In this document: piece after piece, positions 8,601 through 15,009 of the stretch
Layout: the number at the start of each line of letters is the position of its first letter
Position numbering within the stretch: position 1 is the stretch's first letter
Origin: JAVBNU01 sp031551265
Lineage (GTDB): Bacteria; Cyanobacteriota; Vampirovibrionia; Gastranaerophilales; Gastranaerophilaceae
Assembly: GCA_031551265.1 (NCBI GenBank)
Contig: JAVBNU010000062.1
Location: 1-21,909, forward strand
Length of the DNA: 21,909 nt
Reading direction: 5' to 3'
Notes under the pieces: model-generated
What the model was told of the DNA's origin: nothing
Database searches by the model: none
The model's input: the letters and a program-made list of their open reading frames with translations, nothing else
Position numbers and translations under genes: made by a program

Positions 8601-8938
8601 CTGTCTGAGCCAACTTTAAAAAATACAGTGAGTGCGTACGATTCATCAGAACTCGTTGACGTCATATATAACATGTTCTCAACGCCGTTTACCTGTGCCT
8701 CAATGATTGACGCGATAGTCTCTTCAACCAACGCGGCACTGGCACCAGGATATGCAGCTGTAACCTGAATTTGTGGTGGCGTAATATCGGGATATTTTTC
8801 CAGTTTTAATCCGGCCAGCGCAAGCATACCTATTAATGTTATAAATATACCAATGACCATCGCAAAGCGTGGTCTTTCAATAAAAAAGTATAACTTTTCT
8901 TTTTTATTTTTCGGGCTATTTTGGTCTGTGTTTGTCAT
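5696..8938 (-). CDS. RND-family efflux transporter, AcrB/HAE1 type (1080 aa)
   Basis: This is a proton-driven inner-membrane pump that exports drugs or hydrophobic compounds through the periplasmic adaptor and TolC-type channel. The protein has the two-fold RND plan: TM1 near residues 24-46, a large periplasmic loop starting KYPDITPPQIQVTAAYPGAS, a block of helices, a second loop, then a second helix block. The proton-relay residues are present: D422-D423 in VATVVDDAIVVIENV (D407/D408 of AcrB) and K971 in GLSTKQAILIVEFAKE (K940 of AcrB). The length is typical of the HAE1 group. The start codon overlaps the stop of the upstream adaptor gene (TAATG), so translation is probably coupled. The substrate cannot be told from sequence; no linked TetR- or MarR-type regulator is present. 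Confidence 0.96.
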   Translation of the reverse strand: MTNTDQNSPKNKKEKLYFFIERPRFAMVIGIFITLIGMLALAGLKLEKYPDITPPQIQVTAAYPGASAALVEETIASIIEAQVNGVENMLYMTSTSSDESYALTVFFKVGSDRNINLVNVQNRVAQVTALLPQDVTRIGLTSKQAVSGAGLFFIGVYSPDNSYNQLDLFNYASIYIKDELARLPGIGEINVYGAGNYSIRVWLNPIKMANMQVSVSEIRNAILAQNTQVSAGAFGQEPGDDKQSLQITLRTNGTLKDPKQYENIIIRSNVDGSNVLLKDVARIEMGAQTYNLASSVDGQSVAMMQVIPIPGANAIEIGSAVKDKLEELKPNLPDGMAIGIFKDDTLYIMESMKEVAKTILETSLLVILIIFIFLGDARATLIPLIAIPVSLIGTFAALPAFGMSINLLTLFAMVLAVATVVDDAIVVIENVKRHIEDGKNPIEATQITMQEIGGALVAMALVLMAVFVPVAFIPGLSGIMYKQFAVCIAVSIAISAVCALSLSPAMSTIVLKHGDEDAKPTNIISHLLKTILDKFNTFFQRFSENFLKFVRKLVYDKLMGVLAYLLIILLVVVCFRVIPTAFIPTEDEGVLLVQAVLPPGATMSRTEEYCTNIYNATKDIEGIDSIINIIGTGASNSAFMVYRLKAWDERDFSGFKGFIRKTVRGIQGRPTDLSTTGISGRMRQAIAPFHDGSAYIISPPPISGMSMAGGFEFQMLSKGDYAPQDLEQYARKLTMAANTNPTLSNVYTLFQANMMQYIVNIDTEKALAQGVDLTELYATLASNIGTYYVNDFNMLGRVFRVQLRAEEEFRRNANDISRIYVKNRSNEMVPITTLVTLEPTIGAASIARYNQYRSVLINGSPAGGRSTGDAMTAMEQVVKQVLPKDIGFEWSGTSAQEREAGGQTFIVLGLALIFVYLFLVALYESWSIPFAVMLIAPVAALGALIFQLMMGTPFDLYSQVGMIMLIGLSTKQAILIVEFAKELHEKNGLSVEEAAIEATRIRLRAIMMTALAFVLGMVPLVLAHGAGSASRQSLGNTVFGGMVATSFLGTLMTPVFYVLVQTLVYKMMNNKAKTVEQEKE

Positions 8939-10134
8939 TATTCTTTATTCTCTTTATTTTCTTTTTCATTTTCTTTGCAATCAGGTGCTTCTTTTTCTTG
9001 TCCGCTTGTAACAGTTACAAGAATACCGGGACGTATGCTCGTAAGTCCTGATACAATAACTTTATCGCCTTTTTTTAATCCTGATAATACTTCCCACTTA
9101 TCGCCAACCTGAATGCCTGTTACTATCGGCGTAATCTGTGATTTACCCTCCATGTCAATCGTGTAGACATAAGAGCCTTCAGCGCTTTTCAAAACTGCTT
9201 TTTGAGACACAAGAGTATATGTTTTTGGTGTTTTCAAAGAACTCAAAACTGTTACATAATCGCCTGGAACCAATATATTGTTGGGATTTGCGAAAGACGC
9301 CCTCATCGCAATCGTTCCTGCTGTTGGGTCAACTACATTATCCACAAATTCTACAGTTCCTAAAATCGGATAAATGCTGCCATCGGCGAGCTTTAGTTCA
9401 ATTTTTACGTTGCTCATTTTATAATTATGAGAATCTTCCTTTTTGAATTTTATATAGTCGTGGCTTTTTAAATTATAATAGGCGTAAATCGGGTCACTGC
9501 TGACGATTGTCGCTAATTTCCCTGTTTGTGTGTTTACCAAATTGCCTTCTGTAATAAAAATTTTACCTATTTTCCCGTCAATCGGAGAAACTATATTAGT
9601 ATAATTCAAGTTGCGTTCAGCGTTTGCCAGCTCAGCTTTGCGCATATCATAAGTTGCTTTATTTTGGTCTCTGGCAGCTAATGCATTGTCATAATATGAT
9701 TTACTCACGTAATCATTTTTCACGAGCTCAGCAGCACGAGCAAGTTCTTTTTCCGAATTTACCAGCGAGGCTTGTGCCTGACGCGTTGCAGCAGAAGCCT
9801 GTTGAATAGCAATTTTGTATTCATTTGACTCTATTGAAAAAAGCGTTTGCCCTTTTTTGACATTAGCACCTTCGGTAAAGTAGCGTTTTTCAAGCCAGCC
9901 GTTGATACGAGCCACAACATCGACTGAGTATTTCGCTTCAATACGTCCGGCCGATTCAGATACAGTATAAATATCTTCTTGAGTAACATCATCTGTTTCA
10001 ACAGCTACAGGCGCACCCATTGCAGCATGCATATGCTTAGCAGCTATAACTGACTTGTATTTCTGAAACCCAATCACGCCGATAATGGCAAATACGCTTA
10101 TAACAATAGCTAAAGTCATTTTATTTATTTTCAT
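8938..10134 (-). CDS. Periplasmic adaptor (membrane-fusion) protein of RND pump, AcrA/HlyD family (398 aa)
   Basis: This adaptor links the RND pump to the outer-membrane channel. After an N-terminal membrane anchor (about residues 7-23) come the first lipoyl half (RINGWLEKRYFTEGANVKKGQ), a helical hairpin rich in Ala, Gln and Glu (about 100-165), the second lipoyl half (TNIVSPIDGKIGKIFITEGN) and beta-barrel and membrane-proximal domains. There is no lipobox Cys, so it is anchored by the helix. The C-terminal tail is low-complexity Glu/Lys/Asn. I chose the ATG at 10134 because GAGG lies seven bases upstream. A GTG at 10170 would add 12 residues (MSLELGTDLRKK) but has no convincing ribosome site. 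It is the first gene of the efflux operon; a TTTACA/TATAAA promoter lies upstream. Confidence 0.93.
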   Translation of the reverse strand: MKINKMTLAIVISVFAIIGVIGFQKYKSVIAAKHMHAAMGAPVAVETDDVTQEDIYTVSESAGRIEAKYSVDVVARINGWLEKRYFTEGANVKKGQTLFSIESNEYKIAIQQASAATRQAQASLVNSEKELARAAELVKNDYVSKSYYDNALAARDQNKATYDMRKAELANAERNLNYTNIVSPIDGKIGKIFITEGNLVNTQTGKLATIVSSDPIYAYYNLKSHDYIKFKKEDSHNYKMSNVKIELKLADGSIYPILGTVEFVDNVVDPTAGTIAMRASFANPNNILVPGDYVTVLSSLKTPKTYTLVSQKAVLKSAEGSYVYTIDMEGKSQITPIVTGIQVGDKWEVLSGLKKGDKVIVSGLTSIRPGILVTVTSGQEKEAPDCKENEKENKENKE

Positions 10135-10186
10135 TTTTTTCCTCAAATCTGTCCCAAGTTCTAATGACACTACTCTATCATATTAT

Positions 10187-10214
10187 TTTATAACAAACAC
10201 TAAAAATTTGTAAA
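10187..10214 (-). promoter_or_regulatory. Probable promoter of the efflux operon
   Basis: On the minus strand TTTACA (10214-10209) is followed after 16 bases by TATAAA (10192-10187), about 50 bases before the chosen start of the adaptor gene. No obvious operator is visible, and no local repressor gene is linked. Confidence 0.5.
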
Positions 10215-10225
10215 CTTTTTATAAA

Positions 10226-10255
10226 TTCAAATCATGACGTTTCCCTTATGATAAT
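10226..10255 (+). promoter_or_regulatory. Possible promoter of the cell-wall operon
   Basis: TTCAAA (10226-10231) and GATAAT (10250-10255) with an 18-base spacer are the best promoter-like pair upstream of the penicillin-binding protein gene. It lies back to back with the efflux promoter. The -35 match is poor. Confidence 0.3.
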
Positions 10256-10263
10256 ATTATTTT

Positions 10264-10288
10264 AGGAGGAGCATTTGTGCGGTTATGA
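10264..10288 (+). promoter_or_regulatory. Strong ribosome site and possible three-codon leader ORF before the PBP gene
   Basis: AGGAGGAG (10264-10271) is the strongest Shine-Dalgarno sequence in the window, but it stands 13 bases from the ATG at 10285. It is ideally spaced (5 bases) for a GTG at 10277, which opens GTG-CGG-TTA-TGA. The TGA of this ORF overlaps the ATG of the PBP gene (ATGA). Translation of the PBP may therefore depend on termination-reinitiation after a tripeptide, or the long spacing is simply tolerated. Confidence 0.4.
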
Positions 10289-12027
10289 AAAAGAAAAAGA
10301 GCGACGACTTACAAGAAAAATTTAAAAGATTTGATGCGAGATTGCGTGCATGGCAAGTTTTGTCATTCTTAATTTGCTTTGCGATAATCGGCTGGTTATT
10401 TCTAATTCAAGTTGTTGATATCAAAAAATATAAAACTAAAGCTAAAAAACAAAGAAATGCCCAAAGCTTCGTAATGCGTGGTGAAATATTTGACCGTAAC
10501 GGTGAAAAACTTGCGTCTGACAAAACTTCATTCAATATTTTTGCCCACACAAACGACTACGTTCACACTCCAGAGGACTTGGCTGAGGTTCTTTCTCCCA
10601 TGTTGGAAATACCTGTCGCAAAGCTAACCAAAACCCTTTCAGGAACAGATAAAATAATTTTGCTAAAAAAAGACGTTGACAGACGAACAGCACTAAAAAT
10701 CCGTAAACTCCAACTACGAGAAGTCAGTCTGGACAAAAAAAACGAACGTGTTTATCCACAAGGCCGTATGGCCGCGCATGTTCTCGGATACTATAATCCG
10801 GATGCTGATATAACTGCAGGAGTTGAAAACACTGCTAATGACTGGCTTGAAGATGCCACAAACTCAATTAAATTTGAAAAAACACCCAATGGTGACATAA
10901 TTTATGATGTGCTGACTAACCTTGAGGCTACAATTATTCCCGCCAAAGGCAAGTCTTTGACACTCACAATAAATAACGGTATCCAGCATGTCTGCGAATC
11001 AGAATTATTAAAAATGATTGAGTACCGCAAAGCTTTACGTGGTGCAATTATAGTACTGGACCCAAAAACAGGCGAAATTTTAGGATATGCAGTATATCCA
11101 AACTACGACCCGAATAACTACAAAACTGCCACTCCTCTTGAGCGTAAAAACTGGACTCTTGCGGATGTCTATCCTCCGGGCTCGACTTTCAAAGTCCTGA
11201 CTTTGGCTGCTGCATTGGAAGCCGGAAAAATAAATGAGTTTACCAAAATTAACGACACCGGCTCAATGAAAATTGGCGGTTGGACACTATCGAACTACGA
11301 TGTGCGAAAATTTCCCTGCCCTGGCACAATTGATTTATATTACTTGCTTGAGCACTCAAGCAACGTTGGCAGCGCTAAAATTGCGCTTATGATTGGCAAA
11401 CAGGAATATTACAATATCCTTAAACGCTTCGGACTCGGCTCAAAAACAGGTATAGACTTACCTGCAGAGTCAAGCGGGCTGTTGCCTGACTGGCATGGCT
11501 GGCAGGAATCTGACCATGCATCAATGGGCTACGGTTATGGCGCATCGACCACTTTTATACAGATGGCTTCAATAATGGCAGCTATCGCTAATAATGGCGT
11601 TAAAATTACTCCTCACGTAATCAAGTATTCACCAGAGGAAGCCGAAAAAAAGATTGTGAAAACACAAATCATGTCGCCTGAAACATCACAAACAATGATT
11701 AAATTACTCTCAGGCAGTGTTGCAAGACAAAAAACGCCGGTTAATTTGCCGGCTTATACAGTTGCAGCTAAAACAGGTACATCTCTGAAGCCATTGGAAA
11801 ATGGCAGAGGATACAGCAGCCTTATGTACACGTCCGTTATGGGATTTTTTCCGGCTAGTGACCCGCAAGTCGTGATTTATGTTGTGATTGACTCGGCACA
11901 AGGCGGTGAAGTCTGGGGAAATACAGTTGCATCGCCTGTATTCAAAGAGGTTGCCCAACAAGTAGCCAGAATTTTAAATATTCAGCCTGACAAAGTTGCT
12001 CCAAAAACCGGCAATACTCAAAGCTAA
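10285..12027 (+). CDS. ftsI: Class B penicillin-binding protein, FtsI/PBP2-type transpeptidase (580 aa)
   Basis: This is a peptidoglycan D,D-transpeptidase, anchored in the inner membrane with its catalytic domain in the periplasm. A single membrane helix is at about residues 22-46. The dimerisation-domain motif RGEIFDRNGEKLASD follows. The transpeptidase domain has all three motifs: STFK with nucleophile S300 and K303 (in PPGSTFKVLTLAAALE), S358-S-N360 (LEHSSNVGSAKI) and K496-T-G (AAKTGTSLKP). The order ftsI-murE on one strand is the classic division and cell-wall arrangement, which favours FtsI (septal) over the elongation enzyme MrdA, though the sequence alone does not settle it. murE starts 11 bases downstream. 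No ftsL-like gene precedes it; instead the efflux operon diverges. Confidence 0.92.
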   Translation: MKKKKSDDLQEKFKRFDARLRAWQVLSFLICFAIIGWLFLIQVVDIKKYKTKAKKQRNAQSFVMRGEIFDRNGEKLASDKTSFNIFAHTNDYVHTPEDLAEVLSPMLEIPVAKLTKTLSGTDKIILLKKDVDRRTALKIRKLQLREVSLDKKNERVYPQGRMAAHVLGYYNPDADITAGVENTANDWLEDATNSIKFEKTPNGDIIYDVLTNLEATIIPAKGKSLTLTINNGIQHVCESELLKMIEYRKALRGAIIVLDPKTGEILGYAVYPNYDPNNYKTATPLERKNWTLADVYPPGSTFKVLTLAAALEAGKINEFTKINDTGSMKIGGWTLSNYDVRKFPCPGTIDLYYLLEHSSNVGSAKIALMIGKQEYYNILKRFGLGSKTGIDLPAESSGLLPDWHGWQESDHASMGYGYGASTTFIQMASIMAAIANNGVKITPHVIKYSPEEAEKKIVKTQIMSPETSQTMIKLLSGSVARQKTPVNLPAYTVAAKTGTSLKPLENGRGYSSLMYTSVMGFFPASDPQVVIYVVIDSAQGGEVWGNTVASPVFKEVAQQVARILNIQPDKVAPKTGNTQS

Positions 12028-12038
12028 GAGGGGAATTC

Positions 12039-13520
12039 ATGAAATTGCAAAAAATTATTGATTACATAAAACCTGAGAACGTCATTAATCCTAAAGATAC
12101 CGAAATTACAGGTATTTCTTACAACTCAAAACAAGCAAAGTCTGGTGACATATTTGTATGCCTACGGGGAGAACGCTCTGACGGGCATGATTGGACACAA
12201 TCAGCATACGATAACGGCGTAAGAGTTTTTCTGTGCGAAAAACCGCTTGATATTGATGCTACCCAAATTATCGTAAAATCTACAAGACACCAAATCGCAG
12301 ATTTAGCAGCTGTTTTTTATGAGTTTCCGTCTAAACGCATTAACTTAATTGGCGTTACAGGCACAAACGGCAAAACAACAGTCACACACCTTGTGCAAAG
12401 AATTTTTGAAGAAAACTCTAAAAAATGTGCATTGATAGGAACTCTGGGTTACAAAAAATCCAGCTCTGACACATACCATGATGCTGTGCATACCACACCT
12501 CAGGCGCCTGAGCTTCAGGCTACTTTAAAAATGATGGTAGATGAAAAAATCAACAATGTTGCAATAGAAGTCAGCTCTCACTCGCTTGAGCAGAACCGTG
12601 TCGGTGGCTGCGGATTTGATGGTGCAGTTTTGACTAATTTAACTCAGGATCATCTGGATTATCACATCACAATGGAAAATTATTTTGAAGCAAAAGCTAT
12701 TTTGTTCAAAAAATTAAAAGAAAATGCTTTTGCAGTTATAAACGCTGATGATGCATACGCACAAAGATTTATTGATGTTGTGCCTAAAAACATAAAAGCA
12801 TATACTTATGGCATAGTCAAAAACTCATCTGTCAATTTGAATCTTGGCGCGAAAGATGTTGAATTCTCAATCGATGGTGTAAAATTTACATGCTGCTACC
12901 AAAGCAAAGAGTATAAAATACAACTACAATCAAACGGAATTTTCAGTGTATACAATGCTCTTTCCGCATTAGCTACCGGCTTAGCGGCAGAGGTTGACAT
13001 CAATACCTGTATTAGCGCATTAGAAAAAACTCCCGGAGTTGCAGGACGCTTCGAAACAGTTGTAAAAAGCCCGCTAGTCATCGTTGACTACGCACACACG
13101 CCTGATGGGCTGGAAAATGTATTGAAAGCTGCACGTGAGCTAACACCAAAAGACAGCAGTTTAATTTGCTTATTTGGCTGCGGTGGTGACCGTGATGCAA
13201 CCAAACGCCCTAAAATGGGCAAAATTGCAGGAAAATTAGCTGACAAAGTTATCGTCACATCTGATAACCCGAGAAGCGAAGACCCAAATTTAATCATATC
13301 CGATATAATGGCAGGTATACAGTCCGTTGACCCGCAAAGAGTATTCGTAGAAACAGACCGAGCGTTGGCAATTAAATACATCGCCAAAATTGCTCAACCA
13401 AACGATGTTGTTGTCGTTGCCGGTAAAGGACATGAAAATTATCAAATTTTAAAAGACAAAACCATCCACTTTGACGATAAAGAGGAAGTTTTGAAAGCAT
13501 TTACAAAAGAAGTAGTATAG
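12039..13520 (+). CDS. murE: UDP-MurNAc-L-Ala-D-Glu--meso-diaminopimelate ligase (493 aa)
   Basis: MurE adds the third residue of the peptidoglycan stem peptide in the cytoplasm, using ATP. The Mur-ligase features are in order: N-terminal UMAG-binding domain (NSKQAKSGDIFVCLRG), P-loop GTNGKTT (residues 108-114), TTPQAPELQ, EVSSHSLEQNRV, the carbamylated lysine K219 in YFEAKAILF, VDYAHTPDGLENVL, LFGCGGDRDATKRPKMG, and the C-terminal GKGHENYQI. D409-N-P-R412 is the signature of meso-diaminopimelate-adding enzymes as opposed to L-lysine-adding ones, so the cell wall is of the DAP type. The length is standard. The gene sits 11 bases after the PBP gene with the ribosome site GAGGGG, and 13 bases before gpsA. 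Confidence 0.97.
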   Translation: MKLQKIIDYIKPENVINPKDTEITGISYNSKQAKSGDIFVCLRGERSDGHDWTQSAYDNGVRVFLCEKPLDIDATQIIVKSTRHQIADLAAVFYEFPSKRINLIGVTGTNGKTTVTHLVQRIFEENSKKCALIGTLGYKKSSSDTYHDAVHTTPQAPELQATLKMMVDEKINNVAIEVSSHSLEQNRVGGCGFDGAVLTNLTQDHLDYHITMENYFEAKAILFKKLKENAFAVINADDAYAQRFIDVVPKNIKAYTYGIVKNSSVNLNLGAKDVEFSIDGVKFTCCYQSKEYKIQLQSNGIFSVYNALSALATGLAAEVDINTCISALEKTPGVAGRFETVVKSPLVIVDYAHTPDGLENVLKAARELTPKDSSLICLFGCGGDRDATKRPKMGKIAGKLADKVIVTSDNPRSEDPNLIISDIMAGIQSVDPQRVFVETDRALAIKYIAKIAQPNDVVVVAGKGHENYQILKDKTIHFDDKEEVLKAFTKEVV

Positions 13521-13533
13521 AGGAGCTTAAAAC

Positions 13534-14502
13534 ATGAAATTAGCAGTACTGGGACCGGGTTTTTGGGGAACAACTCTAACTTGGTTGTTATCCGATAATT
13601 TTGAAGAAGTCGCTTTGTGGGGACTTGAGGAAGTTATAGCCAAACCACTTATTGTAGAACTCGATAAAAAAGTCGTTGTAACTGCTGATCTGGAAAAAGC
13701 AATTAAGGATGCTGATATTATACTTCTTGTTGTCGCGACATCGGGGATTCGTGAAGTTTGCCAAAAAATGGCAAAATTAGGACTGAATAAGAATCAAATT
13801 GTCGTCAACACCTCAAAAGGGCTTGAGTTGCCAACTTTGATGAGAATGTCTGAGGTTATTAAACAAGAGTTACCCGATAATCATCTGGCTGTACTCTCCG
13901 GCCCTACACTCGCTAAAGAAGTTTTGGCTGGCAAGCCCACGGCTGCAAGCGTTGCTTGTGATGATATTGAAGTTGCTAAAAAAGTTCAAAATTTATTAAC
14001 AGTAAAAGGCAAATTCAGACTCTACACCAACTCTGACATTATTGGTCTTGAGTTAGGCGGCAGCTTGAAAAACGTTATCGCAATCGCCTCGGGTTTCGCT
14101 GATGCAATGGATTTGGGCAGCAACTGTCGCGGCGCGCTGCTCACCCGCGGCATGGCGGAAATAGTACGTTTGAGTGTAAAACTTGGCGCCAGCCCATCCA
14201 CGCTGTACGGACTTTCCGGCATGGGGGATTTAATTGCAACATGCTCAAGCCCGCTGTCACGTAATTACACGGTTGGCTCACTTTTAGGTCAAGGTAAAAA
14301 AATTGATGATATTTTAGCCGAATTAGGCTCAGTTGCAGAAGGCGTAAAAACTTCCAAAGCTGTTTGTGAACTGGCTAAAAAGCTGAATGTCGAAGCACCG
14401 ATTTCCACCGCAATTTATGAAGCTGTCTACACCGATATGACTCCTCGTGAAGTCCTCGACAAGCTCATGAATCGTGAACTCAAAGAAGAAGAGACGTATT
14501 AA
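13534..14502 (+). CDS. gpsA: NAD(P)-dependent glycerol-3-phosphate dehydrogenase (322 aa)
   Basis: GpsA reduces dihydroxyacetone phosphate to sn-glycerol 3-phosphate, the backbone of membrane phospholipids, in the cytoplasm. The Rossmann motif is G7-P-G-F-W-G12, a slight variant of the usual GAGSWG. Other family segments are NTSKGLE, LSGPTLAKEV, LGGSLKNVIAIASG with catalytic K179, SNCRGALLTRGMAEIVRL, and GLSGMGDLIATC with SRN. At 322 residues it is slightly shorter than usual (330-340). The ribosome site AGGAG precedes the ATG at good spacing, and it is the third gene of the cell-wall operon, joining peptidoglycan and phospholipid precursor synthesis in one transcript. A hairpin at 14505-14521 follows directly after the stop codon. 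Confidence 0.96.
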   Translation: MKLAVLGPGFWGTTLTWLLSDNFEEVALWGLEEVIAKPLIVELDKKVVVTADLEKAIKDADIILLVVATSGIREVCQKMAKLGLNKNQIVVNTSKGLELPTLMRMSEVIKQELPDNHLAVLSGPTLAKEVLAGKPTAASVACDDIEVAKKVQNLLTVKGKFRLYTNSDIIGLELGGSLKNVIAIASGFADAMDLGSNCRGALLTRGMAEIVRLSVKLGASPSTLYGLSGMGDLIATCSSPLSRNYTVGSLLGQGKKIDDILAELGSVAEGVKTSKAVCELAKKLNVEAPISTAIYEAVYTDMTPREVLDKLMNRELKEEETY

Positions 14503-14504
14503 AC

Positions 14505-14525
14505 GGTGCGTAGGACGCACCCTAC
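14505..14525. repeat. Hairpin between gpsA and the XRE gene
   Basis: GGTGCGT (14505-14511), loop AGG, ACGCACC (14515-14521) is a perfect 7-bp stem three bases after the gpsA stop codon. A competing stem GTAGG (14510-14514) with CCTAC (14521-14525) overlaps it. There is no T-run. It sits between two convergent genes, so it may end both transcripts; similar GGTGCGT..ACGCACC palindromes occur as dispersed repeats in other bacteria. Confidence 0.55.
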
Positions 14526-14537
14526 AATTCTATAAGG

Positions 14538-14747
14538 TTAGTCAAAATTAGCTAAATCTGAAAATTTTACTTCTAGCGCATCAGTTATCATAAATAATTT
14601 TTTTAAACTGATTCTTTTATGACCTCTTTCAACATCAGCAATATATTCTCTCGATAAATCAACAATTTCAGCCAACTTTTCCTGAGAAAAACCTTTTGAC
14701 TCTCTATATTTTTTAATATTTTTACCTAGTAATTTTAGTCTTGACAT
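14538..14747 (-). CDS. XRE-family helix-turn-helix regulator (69 aa)
   Basis: This is a single-domain Cro/CI-type DNA-binding protein. The five-helix fold is evident: LLGKNIKKYRESKGFS, the HTH SQEKLAEIVDLSREYIADVERG (about residues 20-41), then ISLKKLFMITDALEV. Nothing follows the domain, so it probably acts as a simple dimeric repressor. The ATG at 14747 has no good ribosome site and lies inside the left arm of the inverted repeat at 14743-14781, which suggests a very short leader and tight autoregulation. It is divergent from the 54-aa gene and convergent with gpsA. It could be the regulator of a small two-gene module (antitoxin- or prophage-repressor-like), but no toxin signature is visible in the partner. 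Confidence 0.88.
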   Translation of the reverse strand: MSRLKLLGKNIKKYRESKGFSQEKLAEIVDLSREYIADVERGHKRISLKKLFMITDALEVKFSDLANFD

Positions 14748-14769
14748 GTAAACTATTTTGGCCTATTTT
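14741..14769 (+). promoter_or_regulatory. Consensus-like promoter of the 54-aa gene
   Basis: TTGACA (14741-14746), a perfect -35 box, is followed after exactly 17 bases by TATTTT (14764-14769). The start codon of the small gene is 47 bases downstream of the -10 box. The -35 box overlaps the first codons of the divergent XRE gene, so the two genes share one control region. Confidence 0.6.
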
Positions 14770-14781
14770 TAATTACATGTC
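14743..14781. promoter_or_regulatory. Inverted-repeat operator between XRE gene and small gene
   Basis: GACATGTAA (14743-14751) and TTACATGTC (14773-14781) are perfect 9-bp inverted copies with centres 30 bp apart, about three helical turns. Each arm contains the 6-bp palindrome ACATGT. One arm overlaps the -35 box, the other lies just after the -10 box. The right arm is also part of ATTAC-ATGTCT-GTAAT (14772-14787). The layout suits two sites for an XRE dimer that would repress the promoter and its own gene. Confidence 0.6.
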
Positions 14782-14815
14782 TGTAATCTATTTTTCGGGA
14801 ATTAAGGAGAATAAA

Positions 14816-14980
14816 ATGTTCAAAGAACAAATTGAAGAAAAAATTGATGCAAAATTAGAAGGTATGTTAGAAAGTCTTAAGTTAATGATTGAGGACTTAC
14901 ATGAGACTTTAGGAACGATAAGAACAATTAATTGTCTACGTTCGGTCTTGAAAAGTGATACAAATGAAGAAGAATTGTAG
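14816..14980 (+). CDS. Unrecognised 54-aa helical protein
   Basis: I do not recognise it. The protein is almost entirely predicted helix, strongly acidic, with heptad-like Leu/Ile spacing (EEKIDAKLEGMLESLKLMIE), no membrane segment and one Cys, so it probably forms a coiled-coil dimer. I start it at the ATG at 14816 because AAGGAGA stands 6 bases upstream (14804-14810) and a consensus-like promoter precedes it. An upstream in-frame TTG at 14741 would put the start inside the -35 box. It is divergently paired with the XRE regulator and convergent with the decarboxylase gene 30 bases away. It may be the partner or target of the regulator; nothing in the sequence identifies it as toxin or antitoxin. 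Confidence 0.7.
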   Translation: MFKEQIEEKIDAKLEGMLESLKLMIEDLHETLGTIRTINCLRSVLKSDTNEEEL

Positions 14981-15009
14981 GTTGTGGTTTTCACTCCAAC
15001 ATTATATAC

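Noticed and set aside
10135..10170. GTG start adding 12 residues to the efflux adaptor
   Set aside because: There is no convincing ribosome site before it, whereas GAGG precedes the ATG at 10134 and the membrane anchor follows directly from there.
14741..14815. Upstream TTG start extending the 54-aa protein to 79 aa
   Set aside because: The TTG is itself the -35 box TTGACA, has no ribosome site, and the ATG at 14816 has AAGGAGA at ideal spacing.
14538..14980. Firm call as a toxin-antitoxin system
   Set aside because: Only the regulator and operator are recognisable; the 54-aa partner has no toxin signature and the genes are divergent rather than overlapping on one strand.
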